Origin: Saccharothrix deserti
GTDB taxonomy: Bacteria > Actinomycetota > Actinomycetes > Mycobacteriales > Pseudonocardiaceae
Assembly: GCF_009769385.1 (NCBI RefSeq)
Contig: NZ_VKAB01000001.1
Coordinates: 310,001 to 374,000 of the forward strand
Direction: 5' to 3'
Length of the DNA: 64,000 nucleotides
Positions within the stretch are counted from its first letter, which is position 1. Each line of letters begins with the position of its first letter. Below are positions 7,644 to 18,606 of this stretch, piece by piece. Under the pieces are notes generated by a model, which saw only the letters and a program-made list of their open reading frames with translations, was not told the origin of the DNA and did not search any database. Both the position numbers and the translations under genes were made by a program.

Positions 7644-8495
7644 CTAACCGGGCACGAAGACGTGCAGGAGCAGCCAGCCCACGACGGCCGACGGCAGCAG
7701 CGAGTCCATCCGGTCCATCAGCCCGCCGTGACCGGGCAGCAGGGTGCCCATGTCCTTGATGCCGAGGTCGCGCTTGATCAGCGATTCGACCAGGTCACCC
7801 GCCGTGGCGGTGACGACCAGCGCGGCGCCGAACAGCACGCCCTGCCACCACTGGCCGTCCAGCATCATGCCGACGGTGAGGGCGCCACCGGCCATGCCCG
7901 CCACCATCGAGCCCGCGAAGCCCTCCCAGGACTTCTTCGGGCTGATGGTGGGGGCCATCGGGTGCTTGCCGAACAGCACACCGGCCACGTAGCCGCCGGT
8001 GTCGGACAGCACGACGCCGATCAGGAACGCCAGGACCCGGAACACCCCGTCGTCCGGCACGACCAGCATGACCGCGAAAGCGGCGAACACCGCCACGTAG
8101 GCGACCGTGAAGATGGACGCGGTGACGTCCCGCAGGTAGCCGTCCGCGCCGTCCTTGAGCCGCCAGATCAGGCAGACCAGGATCGTCACCACGAACGCGC
8201 TGAGCACCCCGGCGCGCTCGTAAGGCCAGGCCAGCCACACCACGGCCTGCCCGCCCAGCAGCACGGGCACCAGGGCCACCCGGATACCCGCACCGCGCTG
8301 CAGCGCGCCCGCCAACTCGTACATCGACACGGCGACCGCGACGGCGACGATGCCGACGAACAGCTCGCGCACCGTGAACAGCGCGACGAGGATGACCGCG
8401 CCCAGGCCGACACCCACGGCGATGGCCGCGGGCAGGTTGCGCCCCGCGCGTGACGCGCTCTTCTCCGGCGCGCCCTGGTCACCGCCGCCTGACAC
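7644..8495 (-). CDS. cdsA: Phosphatidate cytidylyltransferase
   Basis: An integral membrane enzyme that makes CDP-diacylglycerol from phosphatidate and CTP, the entry to cardiolipin, PI and PE synthesis. About seven hydrophobic helices are visible, and the C-terminal CDP-diglyceride signature is complete (ESLIKRDLGIKDMGTLLPGHGG..DRMDS). GTG at 8495 is preferred because AGGAG lies 8 bases before it (283 residues); an in-frame GTG at 8513 has no ribosome-binding site. It follows frr, the standard actinobacterial order. Confidence 0.93.
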   Translation of the reverse strand: MSGGGDQGAPEKSASRAGRNLPAAIAVGVGLGAVILVALFTVRELFVGIVAVAVAVSMYELAGALQRGAGIRVALVPVLLGGQAVVWLAWPYERAGVLSAFVVTILVCLIWRLKDGADGYLRDVTASIFTVAYVAVFAAFAVMLVVPDDGVFRVLAFLIGVVLSDTGGYVAGVLFGKHPMAPTISPKKSWEGFAGSMVAGMAGGALTVGMMLDGQWWQGVLFGAALVVTATAGDLVESLIKRDLGIKDMGTLLPGHGGLMDRMDSLLPSAVVGWLLLHVFVPG

Positions 8496-8577
8496 TTGTT
8501 GTGCTCCTATCACGGCCGGCTACCGGCCAAGCAACGCATGCGGCCGGTGACCCGAGCCGACGAACCCGACGTGACCA

Positions 8578-9135
8578 CTAGACCTCGAGCAGCTCGGCTT
8601 CCTTGTGCTTCACCAGGTCGTCGACCTGGGCCACGTACCGGTGGGTGACGTTCTCCAGCTCCTTCTCGGCGCGGGAGCCGTCGTCCTCACCGACCTCGCC
8701 GTCCTTGACCAGGCGGTCCAGCTCTTCCTTGGCCTTGCGGCGGATGTTGCGGATGGACACCTTCGCGTCCTCGCCCTTGCCCTTGGCGACCTTCACCATC
8801 TCGCGGCGGCGCTCCTCGGACAGCTGCGGGATCACCACGCGGATGATCGAGCCGTCGTTGCTGGGGTTCACGCCCAGGTCCGAGTCGCGGATGGCCTTCT
8901 CGACCGCGTTGAGCTGGCTCGCGTCGTAGGGCTTGATCACCGCCATGCGCGCCTCGGGGATGGCGACGCTGGCGAGCTGGTTCAGCGGGGTCGGCGAACC
9001 GTAGTACTCGACGACGATGCGGGAGAACATCGAAGGGTTGGCACGGCCGGTGCGCACCGCGGCCAGGTCCTCCTTCGCCACGGACACCGCTTTTTCCATC
9101 TTCTCCTCGGCGTCGAGGAGGGTCTCGTCGATCAC
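8578..9135 (-). CDS. frr: Ribosome recycling factor
   Basis: A 185-residue protein of normal length for RRF. It has the N-terminal AEEKMEKAV helix, the [29 protein letters not shown] hinge/domain II region (shown here only in outline) and the C-terminal helix bundle. RRF splits post-termination ribosomes together with EF-G. It is placed between pyrH and cdsA as in most bacteria. Confidence 0.97.
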   Translation of the reverse strand: MIDETLLDAEEKMEKAVSVAKEDLAAVRTGRANPSMFSRIVVEYYGSPTPLNQLASVAIPEARMAVIKPYDASQLNAVEKAIRDSDLGVNPSNDGSIIRVVIPQLSEERRREMVKVAKGKGEDAKVSIRNIRRKAKEELDRLVKDGEVGEDDGSRAEKELENVTHRYVAQVDDLVKHKEAELLEV

Positions 9136-9180
9136 GGCAGACTCCTTGGTGTGCGCAGTTCGGCTCGAATCCCAGCAGGT

Positions 9181-9963
9181 CTAGAAGGACGGGCGACCAC
9201 CGGGGGTGCTCACCAGTGTGCCGATCTTCTCACCACGCACGGCGCGTGCGATGTTCCCCTCGGTGAGCAGGTTGAAGACCATGATCGGCATGTTGTTGTC
9301 CATGCACAGGCTGAACGCGGTCGCGTCGGCGACGTTCAGGCCGCGTTCGAGCACTTCCCGGTGGGTGATGTTGTCGAACATCAGCGCGTCCGGGTCGGTT
9401 TTCGGGTCGGCGGTGTAGACGCCGTCCACGGCCTTCGCCATCAGGACGACCTCGCAGCCGATCTCCAGCGCGCGCTGCGCGGCGGTGGTGTCCGTGGAGA
9501 AGTACGGCATGCCGGCGCCGCCGCCGAAGATCACCACGCGCCCCTTGTCGAGGTGCCGCATGGCCCGGCGGGGGATGTACGACTCGGCGATCTGGCCCAT
9601 GGTGATGGCGGTCTGCACCCGGGTCTCGATGCCGTGCTCGCGTTCCAGGAAGTCCTGCAAGGCGAGGCAGTTCATCACGGTGCCGAGCATGCCCATGTAG
9701 TCGGCGCGGCTGCGGTCCATGCCGCGCTGCTGCAACTCGGCGCCGCGGAAGAAGTTGCCACCACCGATGACGACCGCGACCTGGACCCCTGTTCGGACGA
9801 CCGCGGCGATCTGGCGTGACACGGTCTGCACGACGTCCGGATCGACGCCGACACCGCCTCCGCCGAACATCTCGCCGCCCAGCTTGAGCATCACCCGGCG
9901 GTAGCCGTGGGCGGGCTCGTCGTCGGCGTGATCCGCTTTCGCGTGGTCTACCTCTGCGCTCAC
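9181..9963 (-). CDS. pyrH: UMP kinase
   Basis: A 260-residue hexameric UMP kinase of the amino-acid-kinase fold ([46 protein letters not shown]). It phosphorylates UMP to UDP with ATP and is subject to GTP activation and UTP inhibition in the family. GTG 9963 is chosen because AGAGGAGG lies 4 bases before it; a GTG at 9981 is in frame but has no ribosome-binding site. It is read leftward between tsf and frr. Confidence 0.95.
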   Translation of the reverse strand: MSAEVDHAKADHADDEPAHGYRRVMLKLGGEMFGGGGVGVDPDVVQTVSRQIAAVVRTGVQVAVVIGGGNFFRGAELQQRGMDRSRADYMGMLGTVMNCLALQDFLEREHGIETRVQTAITMGQIAESYIPRRAMRHLDKGRVVIFGGGAGMPYFSTDTTAAQRALEIGCEVVLMAKAVDGVYTADPKTDPDALMFDNITHREVLERGLNVADATAFSLCMDNNMPIMVFNLLTEGNIARAVRGEKIGTLVSTPGGRPSF

Positions 9964-9986
9964 AGGTCCTCCTCTGGACACGGCAA

Positions 9987-10020
9987 GGGCGGGGTCGCGA
10001 CTATGCGCGCAACCCCGCCC
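9987..10020 (-). terminator. Hairpin between tsf and pyrH
   Basis: Perfect 9-base arms GGGCGGGGT (9987-9995) and ACCCCGCCC (10012-10020) with a 16-base loop. There is no T-run, so it may be a partial terminator or a processing site that sets the tsf/pyrH expression ratio. Confidence 0.55.
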
Positions 10021-10029
10021 TCACGCGAA

Positions 10030-10845
10030 TCAGGCCTGGCCGACCTCGAACCGGGCGAAGCGGGTCACGGTGACCCCGGCCTCGTCCAGCACGGCCTTGA
10101 CGTTCTTCTTGGACTCCGTCACGGAAGCCTGCTCCAGGAGCACGACGTCCTTGAAGAAGCCGTTCACCCGACCCTCGACGATCTTGGACAGGGCCGCTTC
10201 CGGCTTGCCCTCCTCGCGAGCGGTCTCCTCGGCGATGCGGCGCTCGTTGGCCACCAGGTCCGCGGGGACCTCGTCGCGGGTGAGGTAGCGCGGACGCATC
10301 GCGGCGATCTGCATCGCGGCGCCGCGGGCGGCGTCCTCGTTGTCGCCGGTGTACTCGACCACCACGCCGACGGCGGGCGGCAGGTCGGCGGCACGGCGGT
10401 GCAGGTAGGTGGTCACGGTGCCGTCGAAGACGGCGACCTTGGCCAGCTCCAGCTTCTCGCCGATCTTGGCGGAGAACTCCTGGACGACCGCGTCGATGCT
10501 CTTGCCGTCCAGGTCGGTGGCCTTGAGGACCTCGACGTCCGCCGGGCGGGTGGCCTTGGCGACCGCGACGATCTGCGAGGCCAACTCCTGGAAGTCGGCG
10601 TTCTTGGCGACGAAGTCCGTCTCGCAGCGCAGCTCGATCATCACGCCGCCCTCGGCCACGACCAGGCCGTTGGAAGTCGTGCGCTCGGCGCGCTTGTCGA
10701 CGTCCTTCGCACCCTTGATGCGCAGGATCTCGACCGCCTTGTCGAAGTCGCCGTCGGTTTCCTCGAGCGCCTTCTTGCAGGCCATCATGCCTGCGGCGGT
10801 CAGCTCGCGGAGGCGCTTCACGTCAGCGGCGGTGTAGTTCGCCAT
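10030..10845 (-). CDS. tsf: Elongation factor Ts
   Basis: A 271-residue nucleotide-exchange factor for EF-Tu. The start [21 protein letters not shown] and the following CKKAL block form the conserved N-terminal UBA domain; the TDFVAKN motif contacts EF-Tu. Length is normal for actinobacteria. It lies downstream of rpsB with a strong hairpin between them. Confidence 0.97.
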   Translation of the reverse strand: MANYTAADVKRLRELTAAGMMACKKALEETDGDFDKAVEILRIKGAKDVDKRAERTTSNGLVVAEGGVMIELRCETDFVAKNADFQELASQIVAVAKATRPADVEVLKATDLDGKSIDAVVQEFSAKIGEKLELAKVAVFDGTVTTYLHRRAADLPPAVGVVVEYTGDNEDAARGAAMQIAAMRPRYLTRDEVPADLVANERRIAEETAREEGKPEAALSKIVEGRVNGFFKDVVLLEQASVTESKKNVKAVLDEAGVTVTRFARFEVGQA

Positions 10846-10936
10846 CGTGCGATTTCCGTTCCTTCTGCGGTCTGATCGTCGGCTTCACCGACGTGTTTAC
10901 GCGCTGGGGTGGTGCTGTGCTGCGGTGCTGCTGTGC

Positions 10937-10976
10937 GCACGCCGCGCCCACCTCGATCGTGGCGGGCGCGGCGTGC
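10937..10976 (-). terminator. Hairpin between rpsB and tsf
   Basis: Perfect 13-base arms (10937-10949 and 10964-10976) with a 14-base loop directly after the rpsB stop. It lacks a T-run; a leaky terminator reducing read-through into tsf is likely. Confidence 0.6.
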
Positions 10977-10982
10977 GACTGA

Positions 10983-11861
<879 letters not shown>

Positions 11862-12210
11862 GGCCGGGTTCGCACCTCTTCGTTCAGGCGCGCCGGGCGT
11901 TGAGGCCGGCACGCGTTCCGGTTCATCGCGGCGGACCGGGTCGGACCGCCGCCCTGGTGCCCTTGCCGCCGTCCGAACCGGAGGATGTCTCGCCTCAGGA
12001 CCGCCGGACGTCGTGACTCGACCACGGGAACGGGTCGGATCTGCATTGGCACGCGAAGTCGTCCCGCACTCACACGGGCCGCGCACCGAGTGTACGCCGG
12101 AGGGCAGGAGAACATCGAACCGGCCCCGGAGTTGTCCACAACCCCGTGAGTTATCCACAGTTCCGGAGAAGCCACTGGTAGCCCCCCTTGCGGCTCGGAA
12201 CGCTGGACCC
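11862..12210. other. Divergent intergenic region between rpsB and M23 peptidase
   Basis: This 349-base stretch contains no convincing gene. It must carry the leftward rpsB promoter and leader and the rightward peptidase promoter. A TACACT hexamer on the minus strand (12094-12089) could be an rpsB -10 box, which would give a leader of over 200 bases; no good -35 box is seen at 17-18 bases. Two TTATCCACA-like/TGTCCACA words near 12130-12155 are noted but are not enough to call an origin. Confidence 0.4.
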
Positions 12211-12885
12211 ATGACTCCCACGATGCGAACACTGCTGGTCCTGACCTTGACAGCGCTGATGACGATACCCACAACCCCGCTCACCGGCCCGGCGAAAGCG
12301 GCCCGCCCACCACGCTTCGCCTGGCCCCTGGCGCCACCCCATCAGGTGGTCCGTGCCTTCGAGGCCCCGGCGACGGAGTACGCCCCCGGCCACCGAGGCG
12401 TGGACCTGGCCGCACCACCAGGCGCCGCCGTCTTGGCCGCCGCCGACGCGGTGGTGTTGCACGCAGGCCCCGTAGCCGACCGCACGGTGATCTCGCTGCT
12501 GCACGCGGGCGGCCTGCGCACCACGTACGAACCGGTCGAGCCGACCGTGCGCCGAGGCCAGCCGGTCCGCCGAGGCGACCGCATCGGCACCCTCCTGCCA
12601 GGCCACGAAGGCTGTCCGGCAGAGGCCTGCCTGCACTGGGGTGCCGTCCGAGTAGCCCCACCCCAGTTCCGCGCCTACCTGGACCCACTGCGCCTACTGG
12701 CCAACGGCCGAGTCCGCCTTTTGCCGAGGTCGGACACCGGTCAGCCCAGCACCACCACCGGCCGCACTCGTCCTCAACACGGACCACCACACCGCGCCAG
12801 GCCCACCGACCACTCGAACAGCGCTCCTCGCAAAACCCAGGACGCCATCGTGCCGCCCGGTCTCACACGAAACCCGCAGGCCTGA
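12211..12885 (+). CDS. Secreted M23-family peptidase
   Basis: A 224-residue protein with a signal peptide ([20 protein letters not shown], cleavage probably near residue 30) and an M23/LytM domain, residues about 45-165. The zinc-binding motif GHRGVDL supplies His and Asp; the second motif is ACLHWG, in which the first His of the usual HxH is Cys. This variation is common among actinobacterial M23 proteins, so activity is uncertain. A basic, Pro/Thr-rich tail of about 55 residues follows. The family cleaves peptidoglycan cross-bridges or helps activate other hydrolases. It is transcribed alone, divergent from rpsB. Confidence 0.8.
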   Translation: MTPTMRTLLVLTLTALMTIPTTPLTGPAKAARPPRFAWPLAPPHQVVRAFEAPATEYAPGHRGVDLAAPPGAAVLAAADAVVLHAGPVADRTVISLLHAGGLRTTYEPVEPTVRRGQPVRRGDRIGTLLPGHEGCPAEACLHWGAVRVAPPQFRAYLDPLRLLANGRVRLLPRSDTGQPSTTTGRTRPQHGPPHRARPTDHSNSAPRKTQDAIVPPGLTRNPQA

Positions 12886-13077
12886 CCTGACGGCGAAACC
12901 AGCGCACCACAGCCGCGACTGCGGCCGTTCTCCTCCTGCCCGGCGGCACCAGTGGCCCCTGTGCGGGGCTGACGGGCCGGGCAGCAGGCCAGGCGGGCAA
13001 AGCGGGCCGGGTAGGCAGGCGGGTCAGGGCGGACAGGTCAGGGCGGCCCCGGACGTTCGACGGGCGCGGGCGGCCAT

Positions 13078-13103
13078 ATGCCCTTGGTGGATGCCCTTGG
13101 TGG
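13078..13103. repeat. 13-base tandem direct repeat
   Basis: ATGCCCTTGGTGG occurs twice back to back (13078-13090, 13091-13103) in the 264-base convergent gap between the M23 gene and whiG. The rest of that gap is G-rich, low-complexity sequence with no gene or clear terminator. Confidence 0.8.
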
Positions 13104-13149
13104 ATGCGGGCGGGAGCGGGCGGCGGGAAGCGGGGGTGGGGCGGTGGGG

Positions 13150-14160
13150 CTAAGCCTCCAGCTGCTCGTTCAGCTTGGTGCGCAGTCGGAGCACGGCGCG
13201 GGTGTGGAGCTGGCACACGCGGGATTCGGTGACGCCCAGGACCTTGCCGATCTCGGCCAGCGTCAGGTTCTCGAAGTAGTACAGGGTGACCACGACGCGG
13301 TCCCGCTCGGCGAGCTGTGCGATCGCGTCGGCGAGCTGGCGGCGGCTGTCCTGGTCGACCAGGGTGGCGATCGGGTCTTCCGCGCCCTCGTCGGGCAGGG
13401 ACTCGGCCAGTGACGAACCCGCGCCGCCGGTGTTGCGGCCGGCCGCGATCAGCTCGTCCAGCGCCACGACGCTGGTCAGCTGGAGCTGGGCGTAGAGCTC
13501 CCGCAGCTCACCGAGGCCGATCTTCAGCTCGGCGGCGAGCTCACGGTCGGTCGGGGTGCGCTGGAGGCGGCCGCCGAGGCGTTCCAGGGCTCGTTCGACG
13601 TCACGGGCCCGGCTGCGGACCGAGCGGGGCACCCAGTCCTGCGAGCGCAGGTCGTCGAGGATCGCGCCGCGGATGCGCTGCATCGCGTAGGTCTCGAACT
13701 TCAGGCCGCGCTCGGGCTCGAACTTCTCGATCGCGTCGACCAGGCCGAAGATGCCGGACTGGATCAGGTCCGCCACGTCGACGTGCGCGGGCAGACCGGT
13801 CCCGACCCTGCCGGCGACGTACTTGACCAACGGCGCGTAGTGCAGCACGAGGCGGTCCCGCAGACCCTGCTGGCGCGATTCGCCGTAGGTGTGCCACAGC
13901 GCGATGATCCCGGCTTCCACGTCATCGGCGGTGCGCGACTCGGACGCCGCGTGAGCCGGCCTCCCGGCGACCGTCGGTACGGCGTGCCCGTTGCGCGGCG
14001 GTTCGTTGAGCAAGGGCTCGCCTTCGACGCGGTGACCGTTCGTCCCAGCCGGGGTCCGCGCCGCCGACGAGGTCCCGACGTGCGCGGCGGAAGGAGAGGT
14101 CACGGTTGCGGTCCGCGAACCTCCCCCTGCGACGTCAGGAGCGGGGGTGGGTTCGGTCAT
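13150..14160 (-). CDS. whiG: RNA polymerase sigma factor of the FliA/WhiG type
   Basis: A 336-residue sigma factor. Region 2 contains [17 protein letters not shown] and [25 protein letters not shown] (in part), region 3 [12 protein letters not shown], and region 4 ends with [24 protein letters not shown]. An N-terminal extension of about 85 Ala/Thr/Pro-rich residues precedes region 1.2. In streptomycetes WhiG switches aerial hyphae to sporulation; in motile relatives the same family controls flagella. The gene overlaps xerC by 26 bases on the upstream side. Orthology to WhiG is supported by the xerC-dprA-comM context. Confidence 0.88.
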   Translation of the reverse strand: MTEPTPAPDVAGGGSRTATVTSPSAAHVGTSSAARTPAGTNGHRVEGEPLLNEPPRNGHAVPTVAGRPAHAASESRTADDVEAGIIALWHTYGESRQQGLRDRLVLHYAPLVKYVAGRVGTGLPAHVDVADLIQSGIFGLVDAIEKFEPERGLKFETYAMQRIRGAILDDLRSQDWVPRSVRSRARDVERALERLGGRLQRTPTDRELAAELKIGLGELRELYAQLQLTSVVALDELIAAGRNTGGAGSSLAESLPDEGAEDPIATLVDQDSRRQLADAIAQLAERDRVVVTLYYFENLTLAEIGKVLGVTESRVCQLHTRAVLRLRTKLNEQLEA

Positions 14161-15112
14161 GGATCGCCTTCAGCCGTTCGACGGTGACGTGTGTGTAGAG
14201 CTGAGTCGTTGCGAGCGTAGCGTGACCAAGAAGCTCTTGGACGGTGCGCAGGTCCGCTCCCCCTTCCAACAGGTGCGTGGCCGCGGAGTGGCGCAGGCCG
14301 TGAGGCCCGGTGTCGGCCGTCTCAGGTACCGCACCCACTACATCGTGGACAACCCTCCTGGCGGTACGCGGGTCGAGCCGGCCGCCTCGCGCACCGAGCA
14401 GCAGTGCCCTTTGTGAACGGTCGGTGACCAGCGCTGATCGGCCGTGTTCCACCCAGCGTCGTAGAGCCCGTTCGGCCGGAACGCCGAACGGCACGGTGCG
14501 TTCGCGACTACCCTTGCCCAGAACACGAATCACCCTTTGGGAGTAGTCCACGTCGTCGAGGTCGAGACCGCACAACTCGGCGACCCGGACACCTGTTGCG
14601 TACAGCAACTCCACCACGGCCTGGTCACGCAGCGCAACCGGATCGCCCTGTTCCGCACCTACTTCGGCAACTGCCATCGCCGCGCCGGCCTGGTCCGGCC
14701 GCAGCACCGAGGGGAGGGTCCGGTGGGGTCGGGGTGCGGCGAGTCGGGGGCCCGGATCGGCGGCGAGCAGGCCGTTCCGGGACGCCCACGCGGTGAACGT
14801 CCGGGCGGAGGCGGCGCGCCGGGCCATCGTCGTCCGGCTCGCGCCGGCGGAGTGCTGGGAAGCCAGCCAGGACCGCAATCCCGGCAGGTCGATCGCTTCC
14901 ACGGTGGCGTGGTCGGGTGCGCCCCCGGCTAAGTGGACCAGCAGGGCGACCACGTCGCCGAGGTACGCGCGGACGGTGTGCGGGGAGAGTCCGCGCTCCA
15001 TGGCGAGGTGGCGTTCGTAGCGGTCCAGGGCCGCCGCCACGTCGCCGGGCAGCCCACGACGCGAGCGGGCAAGATCGACACGAGGTGTCCGAGCGTGCGG
15101 CGGCGGGGACAT
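14135..15112 (-). CDS. xerC: Tyrosine recombinase XerC
   Basis: A 325-residue Xer recombinase. The N-terminal SAM-like core-binding domain covers about residues 25-120; the catalytic domain shows Arg176, Lys200, His271, Arg274, His297 and the nucleophile Tyr306 (TTQLYTH). With XerD it resolves chromosome dimers at dif. The gene is embedded in the conserved dprA-xerC-whiG order and is not part of a mobile element. Confidence 0.92.
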   Translation of the reverse strand: MSPPPHARTPRVDLARSRRGLPGDVAAALDRYERHLAMERGLSPHTVRAYLGDVVALLVHLAGGAPDHATVEAIDLPGLRSWLASQHSAGASRTTMARRAASARTFTAWASRNGLLAADPGPRLAAPRPHRTLPSVLRPDQAGAAMAVAEVGAEQGDPVALRDQAVVELLYATGVRVAELCGLDLDDVDYSQRVIRVLGKGSRERTVPFGVPAERALRRWVEHGRSALVTDRSQRALLLGARGGRLDPRTARRVVHDVVGAVPETADTGPHGLRHSAATHLLEGGADLRTVQELLGHATLATTQLYTHVTVERLKAIHDRTHPRS

Positions 15113-15145
15113 AGCCCCTGACGCTGCGCCCTTGAGCCCACTTGG

Positions 15146-16294
15146 TCAAGTATCGCCACGCCAACTGCTTTCCTGGGAGCGTTTCCAACCGGTTTCGCCC
15201 CGCTGAGCGAGACCGGCCAGTTCCAATTGTGGGAGCAAAGCGCGCACTCTCGACAGCTCGACGCCGGACTCGACGGAGATCGCTTCCGGGCTGTACCCGA
15301 ACGTCAGACCCAAGGCTTCGAAGACTCGCATCGCGTCGCCCTGCGGCGGCCCGGTTTCGGTGTTCCGAGTGGCTTCGACGAGATCGACGCCGAGTCGTCC
15401 GGTCGACTCGATGATCTCGGCGACGCTGGTCACCGGCAGCGCGTTCCCCGACCGCAGCAGTTCGTGGCAGCCCGACGAACTGACCGAGGTGATCGGCCCC
15501 GGGACCGCCATGAGCACCCGCCCGAGCGCCGACGTGGACGCCGCCGTGTTCTTGGCCCCGCTGCGCTGCCCGGCTTCGACCACGACGGTCCCCTCCGCGA
15601 GCGCCGCGATGAGCCGGTTCCTGGTCAGGAATCGGTGGCGCGCCGGCGTGTGTGCTGGTGGGTACTCGCTCACCAGCAGACCCTGGCTGGGAATGCGCTC
15701 CAGCAGTGCGCGGTGACCAGCGGGATAAGCGATGTCGACGCCGCAGGCCAGGACGGCGATCGTCAACCCGCCGGCCGTGATCGCGCCCCGATGAGCGGCG
15801 CCGTCGATTCCGTAGGCGGCGCCGGACACCACGGTGACGCCCGCCTCGGCCAGCCCGTACCCGAACTCGCCCGCGACGTGCTGCCCGTACCCGGAAGCGG
15901 CCCGACTACCCACCACCGCAACCGCCCGCTCGGTGATCGCGGCAAGGCTGAACCCGCCCCGAACCCACAACGCCAACGGCTCCAACCCGCACCGCAGCCC
16001 GTTGGCGGCGGCGATGGCCAAGGCGTTGAAGGGCCACCGGGGCCACTCGTCGTCCTCGGGAACCACCAACCGCCCACCGATCTTGGCCACCGCCTCCAGG
16101 TCCTGCTCCGCCTGGTCCAACGCCCGCCGAGCAGACGTCTGACTGTCGACCGCGGAAGGCACCTCCCCGGCCCGAACCAACTCCGCCGCCCGCACCGGAC
16201 CGACTTCGCCGACAAACGCGACGAGCGCCGCGGCAGGCGGTTCAGCCACCCGCGAGAGGTAGGCACGGGCCAGCCGGATCTCATCGGTGCTCAC
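15146..16294 (-). CDS. dprA: DNA processing protein DprA
   Basis: A 382-residue protein that loads RecA on incoming single-stranded DNA. The Rossmann-like core is clear (VAVVGSRAASGYG, VVSGAAYGIDGAAHRGA, LLVSEYPP, HRFLTRNRLIAAL) and a winged-helix domain closes the C-terminus. GTG 16294 is chosen because GGAGG lies 5 bases before it. The 253 bases between it and comM are Ala/Pro-coding-like low complexity with no supported gene. Actinomycetes keep dprA although natural competence is rarely shown. Confidence 0.93.
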   Translation of the reverse strand: MSTDEIRLARAYLSRVAEPPAAALVAFVGEVGPVRAAELVRAGEVPSAVDSQTSARRALDQAEQDLEAVAKIGGRLVVPEDDEWPRWPFNALAIAAANGLRCGLEPLALWVRGGFSLAAITERAVAVVGSRAASGYGQHVAGEFGYGLAEAGVTVVSGAAYGIDGAAHRGAITAGGLTIAVLACGVDIAYPAGHRALLERIPSQGLLVSEYPPAHTPARHRFLTRNRLIAALAEGTVVVEAGQRSGAKNTAASTSALGRVLMAVPGPITSVSSSGCHELLRSGNALPVTSVAEIIESTGRLGVDLVEATRNTETGPPQGDAMRVFEALGLTFGYSPEAISVESGVELSRVRALLPQLELAGLAQRGETGWKRSQESSWRGDT

Positions 16295-16547
16295 GGCCAC
16301 CTCCACCACTCGACAGCGGACCCACGGGCAGGGTGTTCGGAGGCCGACTCACGCGGGCCGCGGTCGAAAGGCGATCCGCGCGAGCCGAGGCGAGGGGGCG
16401 GGCCGAATTTGCCGGCCGCGGCCGGCCAGGGTGCGGCTGAGGTCGGCGCGGCCGGTGACGGCATGGCCGGCGGCGCGGCCGAAGTCGATACGGGTGGCGT
16501 CGGCGCGGTGTGGGCCGGTGCGTGGCCGCGCGCCGTGTCGTGACTGG

Positions 16548-18059
16548 TCATGATTTTCTGCGCTCTCGGAATTCCAGGGCCGCGGCTACGTGGTCCTCGG
16601 TGGGTTGGTCCACTTCTGCCAGGTCGGCAAGCGTCCAGGCGACTCGTAGGCACCTGTCGGACCCGCGTCCGGTCAATGCACCCTTGGCGAGTGCGCGATC
16701 CAGGACGGACGTCGTCTCGCGCGGAAGGGCGAATTCCCTTCTCAACACCGGGCCGGGGACTTCGGCGTTGGTCAACCAGCCGTGTTCCGCCCAGCGTTCC
16801 GCAGCTCTCGTCCTGGCTTTGTGCACACGTCCGCGGACGGTCGCGGTGGGTTCGGGCTCAGCTACAAACTGGCGACTCATAGCGGTCAGCGGACGCATCA
16901 CCACTCTCAGGTCCACCCGGTCCAGCAGCGGGCCGGAGAGTTTGGTCTCGTACCGCCTCCTGGCCGCGGGCAAGCAGATGCAGTCGATGTCCTTCGGGGG
17001 CGCACAGGGGCACGGGTTGGTGGCCATCACCAGCTGGAATCTGGCCGGATAGCGAGTAATGCCGTCACGCCTGGCCAAGCGGACCTCGCCTTCTTCCAAA
17101 GCCGTGCGCAGGGCCTCCAGCTTCGACACTCCGAACTCGCGAGCCTCGTCCAAGAACAACACCCCGCGGTGCGCTCGGCTCAGAGCGCCGGGCCTGGCCA
17201 AGCCGGCACCGCCGCCGATCAGGGCGACTACCGACGTGGAGTGGTGCAGGGAGACGAACGGCGGGGTGGAGACCAGCGGAGCCTCCGGTGTGAGCAGCCC
17301 GGCGATGGAGTGCACGGCCGTGACTCCCAGGGCCTCCTCCATGGAGAGCGGCGGGAGTAGGCCGGCCAGGCGTTGGGCCAGCATCGTCTTGCCGGTGCCC
17401 GGTGGGCCGGTCAGGAGGATGTGGTGACCGCCGGCTGCGGCCACCTCCAGGGCCCACCTCGCTTCCGGTTGGCCGATGACGTCCGCCAGGTCCGGGCCGT
17501 CCGGTGGTGGGGCGACGGTGGGGCGGGTGGTGTGGTGGAGGGTTTCCTTGCCGGTGAGCCAGTCGAGGACGTCGGTCAGGGTTGCGGCGCCCAGGACGGT
17601 CAGGCCTTCCACCAGGGCTGCTTCCGGGAGCGCCGCTACCGGGACGATCGCCTGGGTCAGGCCTCCGCGCTTGGCCGCCAGCAGCGCCGGTAGGACGCCC
17701 CTGATGGTGCGTACCCGGCCGTCCAGTGCCAGTTCACCGAGGAGGACGGTGTGGGTCAGGCGTTCACCTGGGATCGCTTGGGTGGCCGCCAGGACCACGC
17801 AGGCGATGGCCAGGTCGTAGCCCGAGCCGTTCTTGGGCAACGTCGCCGGGGACAGCCCCAGGGTCACGCGTTGGGACGGCCAGTCGTGCCCGCTGTTCCT
17901 GACCGCCGCCTTCACGCGGTCCTTCGACTCGTGCAGGGCGGCGTCCGGGAGGCCCAGGAGCTGGGTTTTCACGGTTCCGACGCCCACGTCGGCCTCGATC
18001 TCGACCGGGACGCCGTCCACGCCGAACAACGCCACCGACCACGTTCGCGCCAGCGCCAT
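16548..18059 (-). CDS. comM: ComM/YifB family Mg-chelatase-like AAA+ ATPase
   Basis: A 503-residue protein: N-terminal Lon-protease-like fold (to about residue 170), AAA+ Mg-chelatase core with Walker A TGPPGTGKT and Walker B VLFLDEAREF, the ATNPCPC finger, and a C-terminal helical region. In naturally competent bacteria ComM is a branch-migration helicase that extends recombination with incoming DNA. The start ATG 18059 shares one base with the yraN stop (TGATG), so translation is probably coupled. Confidence 0.92.
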   Translation of the reverse strand: MALARTWSVALFGVDGVPVEIEADVGVGTVKTQLLGLPDAALHESKDRVKAAVRNSGHDWPSQRVTLGLSPATLPKNGSGYDLAIACVVLAATQAIPGERLTHTVLLGELALDGRVRTIRGVLPALLAAKRGGLTQAIVPVAALPEAALVEGLTVLGAATLTDVLDWLTGKETLHHTTRPTVAPPPDGPDLADVIGQPEARWALEVAAAGGHHILLTGPPGTGKTMLAQRLAGLLPPLSMEEALGVTAVHSIAGLLTPEAPLVSTPPFVSLHHSTSVVALIGGGAGLARPGALSRAHRGVLFLDEAREFGVSKLEALRTALEEGEVRLARRDGITRYPARFQLVMATNPCPCAPPKDIDCICLPAARRRYETKLSGPLLDRVDLRVVMRPLTAMSRQFVAEPEPTATVRGRVHKARTRAAERWAEHGWLTNAEVPGPVLRREFALPRETTSVLDRALAKGALTGRGSDRCLRVAWTLADLAEVDQPTEDHVAAALEFRERRKS

Positions 18060-18412
18060 CACACACCCCGCAAGTGGTGCAGGCGGACCTGGCCCGCGGG
18101 CGGCCATTCGATCGCGATCACGTCGAAGCGGATCTCCACGCGGCCGAGCCGATTGGCGCTCAGCCAGCGCAGGGCCGCTTTGCGGACCCGGTCGAGTTTG
18201 TCCGGCGTCACCGCTTCCAGGGGCGTGCCTCTGGTGGTGCCCGAACGGCACTTCACCTCGACCACCACCAGCCGCACGCCGTCGGTGGCGATGACGTCCA
18301 GCTCGCCCTCGTCACACCGCCAGTTGCGGGCCAGGATCGACAGGCCCTGGTGCTCCAGGTACCGGCACGCCGCGTCCTCGCCGCGTTTGCCCAGGTCGGT
18401 CGCCGTGTTCAT
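18059..18412 (-). CDS. yraN: YraN/UPF0102 nuclease-fold protein
   Basis: A 117-residue protein with the UPF0102 pattern GKRGEDAACRYLEHQGLSIL, GELDVIATDG and VVVEVKCRSG. The E..D..EVK residues correspond to a restriction-endonuclease-like active site. The role is unproven; the family is almost always next to comM and dprA, which suggests DNA processing. It follows the DUF2469 gene after a terminator. Confidence 0.9.
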   Translation of the reverse strand: MNTATDLGKRGEDAACRYLEHQGLSILARNWRCDEGELDVIATDGVRLVVVEVKCRSGTTRGTPLEAVTPDKLDRVRKAALRWLSANRLGRVEIRFDVIAIEWPPAGQVRLHHLRGV

Positions 18413-18560
18413 GGTCCACCCCTCCGGAATCGGTCTTGGTCCGACCTTGCCGGGGTGGTGCGGGGGTGACTACCGGCAGTCCGCCGGCTGTGGACAACTC
18501 GGAGGGCTGTGGATGGAGGCGGTGGAATTGTCGGTGTCGGGTGGTAATGGGCCGAAGACG

Positions 18561-18602
18561 CGCAAAGGGGCCCACCCGGAGGCAGGCCCCTGCGACTTTG
18601 CG
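18561..18602 (-). terminator. Hairpin after the DUF2469 gene
   Basis: Outer arms CGCAAAG (18561-18567) and CTTTGCG (18596-18602) enclose an inner GGGGCC/GGCCCC pair (18567-18572, 18585-18590), with a bulge. It begins 5 bases after the DUF2469 stop and probably ends that leftward transcript. Confidence 0.6.
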
Positions 18603-18606
18603 GGTA

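Noticed and set aside
12120-12170. Replication origin (TTATCCACA-like words)
   Set aside because: Only one good DnaA-box-like word, with no dnaA/dnaN/gyr genes or AT-rich unwinding region.
14135-15112. Integrase of a mobile element
   Set aside because: It is XerC by active-site spacing and by its place between dprA and whiG.
16291-16653. Frame between dprA and comM
   Set aside because: Ala/Pro/Ser-rich, overlaps both real genes and has no good start signal.
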